Positions 27,806 to 39,705 of a stretch of DNA of 64,000 nucleotides are shown one piece after another (the stretch's first letter is position 1; every line of letters starts with the position of its first letter). The notes under the pieces were generated by a model. It worked only from the letters and a program-made list of their open reading frames with translations, had not been told where the DNA came from and ran no database searches. The stretch comes from Haliotis asinina (Eukaryota; Mollusca; Gastropoda; Lepetellida; Haliotidae). A program made the translations under genes and the position numbers. The stretch is taken from NCBI RefSeq assembly GCF_037392515.1, contig NC_090280.1, positions 25,239,118 to 25,303,117 of the forward strand, given 5' to 3'.

Positions 27806-30800
27806 TAAAAAGCTTTATGATAAAAAGCAGGTTTTCATTGCTGGAAAAGGCTATTTTCACATTCGACTTCGATGGCACTAATGATTGATGTCTATGTGGA
27901 TATTGGAATAGAAAAATAAAGGTCCCGAATGTATTAAAACAATAATATAATATGTTATTGGATTAATCTGGTAAGAAGCGCCTTGAGCACCTGCCGTCCT
28001 TTCTTGTGTAGTTTCACATCAAGATTTGAAAATAATAACACTAGGAGATGGAAAATCATTTTAAAGTGAAGTTTAGTTCAAATATGCAGCGCACTAATAT
28101 ATTTATGAATAATGACGGTCACCGTAGAATGTTGTTGGTGCTATTTAATTTTATTATATACATCATATTTTCCCTGGCTTTTATCTTTTCTCACAATACA
28201 TACAGTTATGACTGAACACGGCTTTTTTCAGCATGGATATGGTAGTATGTATCTGAAGTGCTCAGTTTCTGTTGAGATACAGAAAACAGAGTCGAAGACT
28301 ATTACAGGTCTCGGAATGCAGGCACCTTTTTGTTATAACAGGAAAAGCAGTGACGCGTGCTAATGAGAATACAATAGGAGATCTATACAGGGGAATCTCC
28401 TAGCCCTACGTGGGCGAAATTTCAGAAAGTGAGCGAGAGCTCATAGTGCATTCTTACTCTTAAGAGAGCGAAGTTCAATTTTTCATGATTTTGTTTTGGA
28501 ATAAATGAGTTTACAAAACTCGCTGTAGGGAATGTGTGAAACCATGGATTTCCCTAAAAGAGTCAGTGGTTTAGTGAAATAGTTGTGATTTCAGGTATTC
28601 CCCGAAGTTTCATGGGGTTTTATGAATGTTTTGCTTTTCATGCTGTTCCATGACATACATTCCCCGTTAGGATATCAGTGAATGCGTGAAATTAATTATT
28701 GTAGCTTAAAACTGTATTGTTGAGTCTCATTTCATCCCTCAGATGTTAGGAACTTAAAAATTTGACAATGCAACGATGACCCTTCTGACTAATTACTTCT
28801 TTGAGTCGGGGTACCAAGTTAATTTTCTCGCGGCTTTACTGTTGAGTCTCATTTCATTCCTTAAGTCTTATGAGTTGAAAACTTTAACTTTTTTCTGATG
28901 ACACTAAGTTAAGCTGAGAGAGGGAAATCGTCAGGTTTCCATAAGATTCCAGTTGATTTTTTGAGAAATGGCACATGTATAGATTATCTTCATAATCTGT
29001 TTTCTACGTGTTATGAGACTGGCCATGTGCCTCCCAGCTGGGTACAGGGAATCAAAAGTAAAAGTAAATGAAAATGTGCCAAATGTTGTTCCGTGTGCCA
29101 CTAGCAGTGCGTCCTTTAAACAACACTACAATGTCTATTTTGGAATTCTTTGGTGTACCTACTCGACAGATGTTGCATTCTCTTCATACTGGTCTGGCAG
29201 TTCTCTCACACTTGATTTGCGTCAGCATAATACACGGTATTCATTGCCGAACATCCTGGCAAATATCTCAACCATCAAATGCATTTTGTTTTCAGAAATC
29301 TTCATACTGATTGAGTTTTGCATTTTACACAAAAAGAAGGCCTCACCATGAATAATGTTACGTAAGTGTGTAAATACATTCTGTATTTTCCATCAAATGC
29401 ATGCACTCTTGCACTGAGTTGACGCATATTGGAGTTAATGTAGAGTATGTAAACCTTCAGACCTTACTGACAGCTTAACCATCATTATCATGGCCATCAG
29501 AACAACCATGTCTGCTTGTAATTGATCTTACAGTAAGGCTGGTTCGCCACGGAAGTTTAACACTGTGTTGGTAGATGCTGTTTTCTTACCATACATATAA
29601 TATGAAACAGATCTCCCTGACAGTCACTCGAGTGGGACCGAGTTTTTTTCATAAATGAATTAGCGACAATTGTGTCTCAAAATTTTACAGATGGTATTTA
29701 GTTGCATTCAGATATTGTTTAGACATTCTTGCTCTAGTTTCCTGATAATGTCATCATGTTCTCGAGTACAGTGAAGGTTCTACAAAAATAGATTCCTTGA
29801 AATGTCTGCTCAGTGTAAATATTACTAAAACAAAAGCCTGGTCGTAAAGAATGGCGGTAAATTGTCCAAATCAGAAAAGTATATTTGCACAACGTAGAAT
29901 ACGTAGCTGTTGTCAACCGATGTACATTTTGAAGAGTCCATTTTGCAAATAAGTTATCCAGGTATTCACAGTGGCAATAGGTTTTAATGGACATTTACAG
30001 ACGTTTAGAGAAACTGGGCAATGTAAATTTCAAAACATTTTTAAGATATGCTAGACAAAAACAAAAAACAGTTATTTAAAAGACTCTGTACTGTAGGCCT
30101 ATGACCTCTTCAAGAAATGGAATAAAAGAGTTAGGTTGTGGATAATATTTTCTGACTATACATGTAGTAGACAGAAAGGACTTAGTTAAAATGTCTTCGA
30201 CCCTCGTACAGCGGCTGAGCAGGTCGGCTGACCATCACCACTGTTGTGCTGCCTGGTCGTTGCTGCACTTTCATGCAATTGTATAAACGTCGAATACAGT
30301 GTTGTGTGTCCACTTTGGGCCATCTGTTTTTGCAGAGTGACATCCCAAAACTATACCAGTCCGAGATATATGGAGTATAAGAAGAGTCATTCCCATACAA
30401 CAGGAAGTGGATGCACTCAACCTGTGTGTGTCTCCTACATTGAGTATCATTTAGTCGTCGAATGTGTGTATCCCTGCATCGAGTTGACGCTCAAGTAAAG
30501 GGTATTACATTCTTACTGTCAGCAACATTAAACTGCTACGTCTGAAAATGTTAGAGTGCTATTTTTATGTCTGACAATGTTAGTGTGCCAGTTACATCAT
30601 GAATACTTACGGATCACTCCACTGTACATAACCCACACAGCCTCGATCATGGCGTTGATGCGTCATCAGCGGTCCTGGTTATCATAAACTGTACAAGACT
30701 GTTGTTTAGTGTTGTGCTGCCGAATGTCCCTGTGGACAAAAGGCCCATAGGACGGAAAAACGCCATGTAGGGCAAAACCTCGAACACTCCAAATGAATTA

Positions 30801-32050
30801 TGAAGATTGTTTGTTATTCAAATATTTTCAACCGACATCCCGTACATAATGTGCACCAATGAGCACTACCATAAAACTGGGTACATTACAAGTTGGATAC
30901 GATGGATACAGAGGAGGCACACTTCACATTCTCATATTCTGGAGTGAGTGAGTGAGTGAGTGAATGAGTGAGTGAGTTAATTATACGCCGCACTCAGCTG
31001 TATGGCGCCGGTTTGTAAACAATCAAATCTGAACCAGACAATCCAGTCATCAACAGTATGAACATCGATCCGCGCGATTGGGAACCGACCACCCGATCCC
31101 GTTAGTCGCCTTTTATGTGGCAAGCATTGGTTGCTGAAGGCCTAGTCTACTATTATGGATAACATTAATGGTTCTCGTCACTATATACCTGAAATATTGC
31201 CGATGTGACGTTAAATTTTAAATCACTCACTCACATATTAATTGAGGTTACACATTGTATCTAATCACATCTATTCGAATTAATTAAGAGAACATTGCGA
31301 GAGTAATTAAACGGTATAATCCCCAAAAATGGCAGTCTCCAGATGACGTAATTAGGGCGGTGTTATAATCCACTTTTTGAAGAAAATGTATGGCAGTTTG
31401 ACTAGGGTCAGTTTGGCCATATTTTTAAATGACCCACGGAAATCGCACTGTCAGGATTGGGAAAGCTACCATCACTAACTGGGACTAACTGGTCTGTGTG
31501 AAAATGATATTATGTTAATTAATCCTGTGTGAAAATGAAATAAGGTTAGGTAAGCCTTAATTAATCCATTGCTACCTACGTGATCAATTGCTACTTGGGT
31601 AGTTTAATCCTAATGCCCATCTAATGATTAAGAATACAGTGTGTTTGTTTACACTTTCAAAGTTTGGACAGGATAGGGTTATGAACACTCAGTTTCTGTA
31701 CACACGGAGACAGGAAATGTCGCGTTTTTTGTATTTTATTTTCTTTTAACATTGAGAGAAGGAAATATGACTGCCATAAATACTAGTTAGTCAGTATTGT
31801 GGTCACACAAAAGTAATATGAAGGCAGAGAAATGTGAAATTTTAGATGGAAGGAAAGCAGGTGGGGATTTGATTCTGGGTGGTTACACATGTAAACGTAG
31901 GAAGGGATGATTGGCAAGGTATCATTGATCAATTTAGTCGATCCGTTTAATTAGCCCACTCAAGTCCAGTGAGTAATGCATTTCCTATCAGTTAAGCTGT
32001 GTGAACAGCAACTGGTAGAAATCGGACCAAATCCGTTAAACAGCTCAGAG
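27806..32050 (-). repeat. Palindrome right arm, 4,245 bp, without the Polinton
   Basis: Reverse complement of the two left-arm parts (4,274 bp in total with the extra target copy). At 30136-30140 it reads straight through the Polinton insertion point, giving an empty-site reference. It includes the mirrored SINE at 30944-31155 with a somewhat longer gagt repeat. Confidence 0.85.
30944..31155 (-). mobile_element. SINE, family 2, in right palindrome arm
   Basis: Mirror of 10285-10508, with tail (gagt)n then 'taattatacgccgcactcag'. Confidence 0.7.
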
Positions 32051-32089
32051 TATTACATAAAAATACATCTCAAAGTACAGGATAAAAAA

Positions 32090-33746
32090 AGGTCTGAAAA
32101 TATTGAATAAGTATGAACCTCAAAGTGTCAGTTGAGGAAACATTTCAAACACATTCATCAGAAATGCAGTATGCTACAATGGGATGGAGAGTCACCATAT
32201 TTGCATTCCAGTAGGCCTTTTGAACTTCATCAGCACACGAACAAGTAAAATCTTGAGAAAGGTCCATATGAATGGTTTGTACTGGTCCTTAATTTTACAT
32301 ACGTGGGTAAGAAATTCACAATTTTCCTTTTGAAACGTTTCAGTGAAGTCTGATTTGTTCATATCATTCTTGATGACTTGTATCCTTTTCTTTCCATCCT
32401 CACGTGATACCCTTTGCCGCGTATCACATGTTAGTTTGTCATCCTTTGACATGCTTAGTTCTGCCAGGTATTTGTCTGGTTCTTCTGCTCTAACCGTCGT
32501 GCCCTTATAACCTTGGCACAACAGAAACTACAGAGCAAAATTTTGTCTGCTAAAACATGTCCCCAGTCTTTACTTCGCGAGAGTGACACAAGGAGACGTA
32601 GAACACCTAACCTCATATCTGTCATCAATACACTATACTAACTGACGAGGATATTCTTCAGGATTCAAGGAGACAAAAGATCCATGCAGTTCCACGAGGT
32701 TCAGCAACAAGGTCATGTTTTGATGACTGACAGAGGCATTTGTTCCTTGGAAGAAATTTGGCAGTGAAATGTTCTTTTGGCGCAGTGACAAGAGAGACTT
32801 CAGAATACGTTCTTCAAACTGTCATTGAGAATCCTCTCCTGGAGATGTTCACCCTGCAATCTTCTTTCCTAGGCATCTGATGACATGATATACAGATAAA
32901 CATGATATACATAAACAGATGATTTCACCTGAATTATTTGTCTTCATTTCATGATAACCGAGCAATCTTTTGAATATGAAAACAATGTTCTTCTATCCGT
33001 ACCACAACTCCTACCCAGAGCTCTACGAAGTCTGTATTTTTTGGTAATTGATAGATAAACTTTTTGATTTAATATAAAAGTTTTGCTCTGTCTGTATCGC
33101 GTGCAGATTTCATTTCGTCTGACATGACGTTGGCAAGCAGCAATTTCTTCATCAGCCTTTTCGATGTTTTGAACGGGGAAATTCCACCATCACAAAGATC
33201 TCTAACAGTTCTTTTAATGGGTGTCAGTGTGTCGGTGTCATTTCGTGAACTAGAGGCATACTTTGTCTTATAAATCTGAATTTGTTTCACAGACCGTTAG
33301 TTTCGCTTGCAGTTCCTATTCAGTTTCAAATATTCGGGTGTCAGCTTCTCGATCTGCCTCCTTTGTTTACCAGTTATTCTGCTGTTCTTCTCACCCATTC
33401 AAATCATGAAGGTCAAAATGGGAACTTAACTTAACTTAACCACGAGTGAACTGCTGGTACTTCCAACATCTCCTAGTGTGCTAAAGGCTCCATTGTTTTC
33501 CTCTGTTACTTCATCATCATCCAGACGTTTCTTCATCTGATTTTTTCTATCCCTTTTTTCTTCTCCGTGCTTGGTACCCGTTGTCGAACGTTTTCTTTTC
33601 TGACTCTGGCATCTCTTGGGTCTATCAACAATAGGCACGTAATATCAATTCACTCTCTGCCACTCCATTTCAAGAAACATTTCAGCTTCTTCTGTTAGTT
33701 TTCTCGACCGATAGTCTCTTTGTAAGTCTGTCCTGGTTTTTCCCAT
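32090..33746 (-). pseudogene. Decayed multi-segment gene of an unidentified family
   Basis: On the minus strand a start-like peptide MGKTRTDLQRDYRSRK begins at ATG 33746 and breaks at a stop. A basic Lys/Arg/Gln-rich segment follows at 33426-33640. Next comes a segment with TPIKRTV...SKRLMKKLLLANVM at 33069-33290. A last segment near 32170-32290, in another frame, contains MDLSQDFTCS and DEVQKAYWNANMVTLHP. The succession of basic N-terminus, helical middle and D-x-x-x-(D/N)-F/Y motif looks like an uncharacterised transposon-associated family, but I cannot name it. Multiple frameshifts and stops make it dead. Confidence 0.4.
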
Positions 33747-34336
33747 AATTGTGATCTGAAAAGAAGCAGACCGATGACTAATGGAAGTCTCTGGCATTTA
33801 TCATCAGCATGTAATTTACGTTACTTGATGTGTTATCGACGTTACCAAATGAAACCAAGTTTTGAGTGAATTCTTTGATGAAAATTCAAGGGATGGATGG
33901 GCCAGAACAATGGGCAACAACCAATATATTGTATCTAAAGAGGGCTAGCGATGATTTGTTCAGGTTTAACATTCTGCACTTGATTTAACTGCCCAAAATT
34001 CTGAACTCGTAATCTATGTTGCCAAAACATTTGATGCTCAAATCACAGACATGTAAATAATTCCATAGATATGTATCAAACAAACACTTAATTAAGATCA
34101 GAAGACTCATTTAATCATACAAAACCGTGATCCGTTTATAAATCTAAAGTTTTATTATGGTATGTAATTACGTTACCAAATCTCTACTACACTTAAATTC
34201 TGTCAAGGGCTCCATATCATAAAAACGTTGCAGGCAAATATTTCGGAATAATGAGTGGTTGACTTTAGGAAGTCAAAAAACTTTACCTACAGTGGGTTTC
34301 GACTCCAAAACTCATCCACAATATGTGAACTTCCTT

Positions 34337-34568
34337 TTCTTCAGTTTTGCATACAGACAATCGAATATGACAGAAATTGGCACAAATATAAACGGATCAT
34401 CTACAACTAGCATTGTAAAGGGGAAAGAATTCTACCTGCAACAATTAATGCATTCTTCAGTTTTGCATACAGACAATCGAATATGACAGAAATTGGCACA
34501 AATATAAACGGATCATCTACAACTAACATTGTAAAGGGGAAAGAATTCTACCTGCAACAATTAATGCA
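34337..34568. repeat. 116-bp tandem duplication
   Basis: 34337-34452 and 34453-34568 are near-identical; one visible g/a difference occurs in 'acaact(a)gcattg' versus 'acaactaacattg'. A very recent duplication without a gene. Confidence 0.9.
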
Positions 34569-34750
34569 TACCACCGAAAATACTGACATGAATTTATTTC
34601 ATGGTATTGTAGACTGCAGAATGTAAACCACATCAAACAGTTTGAATATCAACGTTTATTTGATTATAGACATCAGAGTGAATGGTTAGTCAGTATGCTA
34701 CTACATTGCAACAATATGAGTTTCACTTGAAGTTGTGAATTAGTGACAAC

Positions 34751-35318
34751 TGTTATGGTTAAGAAAGGTGTAAGAAATTCCCTATGAACCAGCAAAACAG
34801 AAAAAAGACAAGTCTATATTGTATTACTTAGCAACGAAAGAGAGTAAGTTATACAAAGTCAAAAGTCAATTTCACAATGCTGATTTCAAAATTCAATACA
34901 AATGACACAAAATCTAAGGCAATGGGTCACAAGATATTATATAGCAAACTCACCAAAGTCTTAGTGTGAGAGAGAAATCAACTATGCAGAATGTAAACAG
35001 CAGATAATGTAGATTCAGGCGTTGACAGATTTTGATGATCAAGTGTTGGCAGTGATGTATATCCTCCAGTTATGTGAATGTGTGTCTGTATGTGTCAACC
35101 CACGGCAACTTGCCTTTATATATACTTTTAGTCATTTCCCGAAAGTTCGGGCACTAATGCCATCGCCAACACCGTAGAATGGTCTTGAAACAGTCTCCCG
35201 GAAGTAAACAAACAGAACACCAAGAGCAGATATTTTCTGGAAAACACTAAACATTGTGACCAATAATAATTATTTCTTAGTTAACAACAAAATAGACAGA
35301 AAATACACACTCGTAGCA
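34751..35318 (-). mobile_element. Solo LTR of the Ty3/gypsy family, copy 1
   Basis: Reverse-complement relative of the LTRs at 39037 and 48917. It starts TGCTACGAGTGTG at 35318 and ends CATAACA at 34751, flanked by the 4-bp duplication CAAC (34747-34750 and 35319-35322). Diverged from the main element. Confidence 0.7.
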
Positions 35319-35331
35319 CAACTAATATATA

Positions 35332-35354
35332 CAGCTGGACTTTAATTAAGCACA

Positions 35355-35395
<41 letters not shown>

Positions 35396-36918
35396 TTTCC
35401 TAATGATGAGAAACAAAACTTGGTATAACTTTTGTACTATTTTGTTGACAATGAAAAATCATTGACTGTGAATTGTGAATTGTGCCATCTTTTGGCAAAT
35501 GAAAAAGAGGGAAATTGAGTGAATTCCTGTAATGAAAAAGTATGGTTGAGCCAACATCAATGGTCAAGTGTCTGACAAATTAACAGTAAGGAAAGGCCAT
35601 TTGTTACCATCTCAAAAGTTTAGCTTCAGTATTGTGTGTATCCACCACGTGCTCAGATGACAGTTTGCACTCTTCTCCTCATACTGCTGGTAAACCTCCT
35701 GATGCGATCACGTGGCAATCGCTGCCATTCATCATGTAAAGCAGCTTCCAAATGTGCAAGAGTCTGTTCAGGAGGTTGCCTCAACCTCACACGACATCCA
35801 AGAAAGTCCCAAATATGCTCTAAAGGATTCAAATCCGGGCTCATAGTTGGCCATGGTAATGTGGTGATAGCCTCATTCTGAAGATATGCCGTCACTGCAC
35901 GTGAACGACGTTGCCTGGCATTGTCATGCATGACTAATGGGCGTGTAGGCAACGGATGATTATCAAAATGAGGTACAACAACTGAACGGAGAATATCCTG
36001 GATGTACTGTTGACATTGAGATTTCCATGGACAGTCACCATTTGCAATTTACAGTCATGGGAGAGGCAACCCCAGACCATAACTGATCCTCCACCATAAG
36101 GAACAGCAGGATAAACATTTCTGAGCACGTAAGCTGTGTTACTATGCCTCCAGACTCTCATCTGTGACCATCTGTGACGTGGAGGAGGAACCTGTTCTCG
36201 TCTGAACAGTGAACCCTCCTCCATGACCTCAAGTTCCACTGTTGACGAGCCATACACCACTGCAGGCGATGTCGTTTATGACGATCAGATAAAGTAGGAC
36301 GTTTGATTACTCTTTTGGACCTCATACCAAGTGCGCTAAGACGTCTTCTGACTGTTCGGGTGGATAGAGGTCTGTGGTGTAACCATAGGTGTTTCAAAAC
36401 CGTACTTGTTGCGAAGGGTTCTCGCCTTACCAGACGTGCCAGATTGCGGTTATTTCGAGGTGTTGTCTTTCTGGGTTGTCCAGACCTTGGACGATCTTTT
36501 ACATGTCTAGTAGCTTGATGTTTTCGAACAAGCCGACTGATTAATGAGTGACAATACCCCAGTTGTCGTCCAATGGCTTTGAAGGACATGCCTGTTGCGT
36601 GCATGCCAATAATCTGCCACCTCAGGGCTTCAGAAAGTCTTCTTGCCATTTTGTTTTTTGTCACATTGAGGCAGTAACAGATTTCTTTTCTTGTACACAG
36701 AAAGTGTATCACAGAGAAAGTGGATTTTGAGAAAAGTGAGGGTTGCATGGTTCATGTGCCCAAAGCATGCTTTGCATGGAAAGCAAAGGAACTTAATGAC
36801 CTTTTTAGACTACTAGAGATGTGTCCTTATACAGATATATGATAGATTTTTAACTTTATCTAACAATTGTGTTTTTATCATGATATATATTAGGGGGTGC
36901 TTAATTAAAGTCCAGGTG
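35332..36918 (-). mobile_element. Tc1/mariner transposon, 1,587 bp
   Basis: TIRs CAGCTGGACTTTAATTAAGC and CACCTGGACTTTAATTAAGC differ by one base here, and the element is flanked by TA on both sides. A (CA)n run lies just inside one end (35351-35392). The minus strand carries a transposase with frameshifts. Confidence 0.85.
35653..36649 (-). pseudogene. Tc1/mariner transposase, frameshifted
   Basis: Begins MARRLSEALRWQIIGMHATG at 36649. The N-terminal helix-turn-helix (SFKAIGRQLGYCHSLISRLV) and linker DRPRSGQPRK are intact. The catalytic residues appear in three frames: SDENRFLL, then MHDNARQ, then MSPDLNPLEHIWDFLG, a DD34E arrangement. Two frameshifts (near 36200 and 35945) inactivate it. 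Confidence 0.85.
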
Positions 36919-36925
36919 TATATAT

Positions 36926-37596
36926 TGTTACGGGTAATAAATTGCAGTGACAAAATGGATCAGAAATCCCCTTTGAATCATCAAATTATAACATGGAAAA
37001 GTCTAAAACATTCAATAATATACTGAGAAAACATTGAGACAGTTACAGTGAATCACAATACACATTTCTAGATGCAATGTAACTGAGTCACAAGCCTTAT
37101 ACAAATGGGTCACAAATATTAAATGTTAATTCACCAGAATCTCCCCATTTTACAGTTAGATCAGATATATTAACTGAAGTTTGCGTCCACACTTGGCAGT
37201 CAGGCATGCAAGGTCAGTTTTGAATATGATGCTGTTGGCAATAAGACGTTGATAGGCCAAAAAAAATAACCCAGTAATTCCGAGTAAGTCCGCGTGTGTC
37301 CCTCAACGCAACAACCATCCTTTATATAAACCGACGTAGCGTCGGGAACATTCGAGCACACCGTAGCGCTATCTGTATTCAGTGAGAATGTTCACAAACT
37401 GGAAATAAACAATAGATCGCTAAGGGCAGGTAACTGGAGCGCTATCAAATAGGCCCGCCGCTAAAAGTTCCATTGTCATTAAACATAAATGTAGCTGATA
37501 ATAAAAGTGACTCACAATCCATATCTGAAACTCTAAACATTGAGACCCAATGATAACTTACACTTAATCAATGATAATACAGATTACAGAAAACAT
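36926..37596 (-). mobile_element. Probable solo LTR of the same or a related gypsy family, copy 2
   Basis: Ends in CCCGTAACA (TGTTACGGG on the plus strand at 36926). Its start region resembles the main LTR: 'ttatcattgggtctcaatg' compared with 'ttgtaattgggtcacaata'. The start abuts the microsatellite at 37600, so the edge is approximate. Confidence 0.5.
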
Positions 37597-37599
37597 ACA

Positions 37600-37731
<132 letters not shown>

Positions 37732-37841
37732 TCTGGGTAAGGGTCCCAGAGTACGGAACCTTGTGGGAGGCCAGTAAGTACAGTTTTATAGTCGGAACAG
37801 TATCCATTAATGACGACGTTTCGTGATCGGTTTTGTAAGTA

Positions 37842-38932
37842 CACTCTTCAAAGAAACACAAAATGGAATTCAAAACTGATACTAACAGTTTTGTACACAT
37901 ATGTAAATTCAAATATTTTTTTGGGATGGGGTGGGATGGGGTGAGGGGTTGTTGCACATTGTTTCTGGAATGTTTTAGAAGATCATGCATGACCAAACGC
38001 AACCAGAATCTGTTTTATCAATCAGGATTGTCATGATGTGCTTGGATGCCATGCAGTTCGAATATCAGGCACAATGATTGTTTCCACGTGCAGAGAATGA
38101 GTACAGCATGTGACTATAAAAACTCCTAGTGAATCTCACAATTTCATCGACGATCTTTGCAAGTACTGTACACCACTGCCTGTCGAAATCATGCAACTGG
38201 ACGATTGCAAGCTGGCGAATCAAAGAATGAGGTGGCAAGGATCTTCAACGTTCATCCCAGCACAATAACTCGATATTGGGATCGATTTCGTCAAACAAAT
38301 TCGACAAATGACCTTCCACGATCAGGAAGACCTAGAGTCTCCACACCTGCCCAAGATCGGAACATCCGGGTAACCCACCTACGTGACCGCCACCGTACCG
38401 CCCGGAACACAGCACGAGAACAGTTTGGAGCCTGAAGAATGTCCCTTCACACAATCAGGATCCGTCTTCGAGAAGTAGGAATAGGTGCCAAACGTCCAAA
38501 AGTTGCCCCCTCCATGACACGACTACATCGACGTCGACGAGTGAGAGGGTGTAACACAGTGCTGCCATGGAACCTGGCAAACTGGAGGCACATATGGTTT
38601 AGCAGAATTTTCAACAGTTGCTCCACATGCTGTAGGAAGAATGGAGAAGGATTCCACAACAACACATCCAACGACTGATTCGATCTGTACCCAGGAGATG
38701 TCGGTCTGTCGAAGCAGCTGGAGGTGGTCATACGAGGTACTGACTTCAACACCACTTGGTGGGCAGCAGTAATGACTGTGATGACTGTTATTCTTATGAA
38801 ATATGGACAAGATAGCAATGCATTGCTCCACAGAATTGTATTGATATATCATTGTTTTCCGCTGATGCACTAGCAAATAACACCAAATTTTCATTGATAT
38901 TTGGGTTTTGGATTTCAATTTTTCGAGGAGTG
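37842..38932 (+). mobile_element. Second Tc1/mariner-type transposon, 1,091 bp, degenerate
   Basis: Ends CACTCTTCAAAGAAACACAA and (inverse) CACTCCTCGAAAAATTGAAA, flanked by TA (37840-37841, 38933-38934). Carries a truncated transposase. Confidence 0.7.
38157..38680 (+). pseudogene. Truncated Tc1-like transposase N-terminal region
   Basis: The first segment has a clear paired-type DNA-binding domain: TGRLQAGESKNEVARIFNVH, then PSTITRYWDRFRQT and LPRSGRPR. After a stop near 38435 the frame continues with IRIRLREVGIGAKRPKV. The catalytic DDE part is missing or unreadable, consistent with the short element. Confidence 0.7.
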
Positions 38933-38991
38933 TAACTTTGAAACCAGTTCAAATGTGACCCACCCCGTATGTATGTACGTACGTATGTATG

Positions 38992-38994
<3 letters not shown>

Positions 38995-39032
<38 letters not shown>
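38995..39032. repeat. (GT)n microsatellite, target of the gypsy element
   Basis: A GT run directly precedes the left LTR. A much longer GT run follows the right LTR, so the retrotransposon inserted into a GT microsatellite. Confidence 0.9.
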
Positions 39033-39033
<1 letters not shown>

Positions 39034-39036
39034 TGT

Positions 39037-39627
39037 TGCTACGAGAGTGTATTTTCCATGATTTGAATTGTTATTAATTGTTTTTGCGGTAGTTGTAATT
39101 GGGTCACAATATTAAAGGTTTTAGTGTTCGTTATTGTGGGTTACATTTCCTTCCGAAAATTATTTAAGTGGTACGCCTCTAAGGTAGTATTTTAGAGGCA
39201 ACACCATTGTTCTGGAAATTGTTCCATTGTCCGTGAAATGACTGAAGGGTATATATATGGGCTGGTTGCTGTGTTGGGATGGACACAGACACATTACTGG
39301 AGTTTACACCATCATCGATCGCTGCCAACGCTTCATCTTTATAGCCGCCGTCAGACCGCTTACTGTTCTATATTCTGCATGACTGTTTCTCTCTTGCACT
39401 AAGACTTTGGTGTGTTTACTATACATCTTGTGACCCATTGCCTTAGATTTTGTCTCATTTATTGTATTTGAAATCGATATTGTATAATTGAATTGTGACT
39501 TTGTATAACTTGCTGTCTTTACAAAATCATACAAAATTTGAATGGTTTACGCATGTCTGTGTTCTGTTTTGCTGGTTCACAGGGGATTTCTTACATCGTT
39601 TGTCACGGCAAATTCTTGACCGTAACA
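39037..39627 (+). repeat. Left LTR of the gypsy element
   Basis: Starts TGCTACGAGAGTGTATTTTC, ends ATTCTTGACCGTAACA; matches the right LTR over its length with many substitutions. Confidence 0.85.
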
Positions 39628-39631
39628 AAGT

Positions 39632-39649
39632 TGGGGGCTCGTCCGGGAG
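39632..39649 (+). other. Primer binding site, tRNA-Pro type
   Basis: TGGGGGCTCGTCCGGGAG starts 4 bp after the LTR. It matches the proline-tRNA primer site known from gammaretroviruses, so proline tRNA is the likely primer. Confidence 0.8.
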
Positions 39650-39705
39650 AGAATTCATTTGACATTTGAGACCACTTATGAAATTTATTTCAAATTTCTG
39701 CAATT

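Noticed and set aside
25312..29994. Mirrored open frames of 80-112 codons in the palindrome arms as genes
   Set aside because: They occur in both arms only because the DNA is duplicated. They have no domain, no splice context and ordinary length for AT-rich non-coding sequence.
9385..32050. Palindrome as a sequencing hairpin artefact
   Set aside because: The arms differ by a few percent and only one carries the 13.9-kb Polinton with a clean target duplication, which a read-through artefact would not produce. Haplotype misassembly is not fully excluded.
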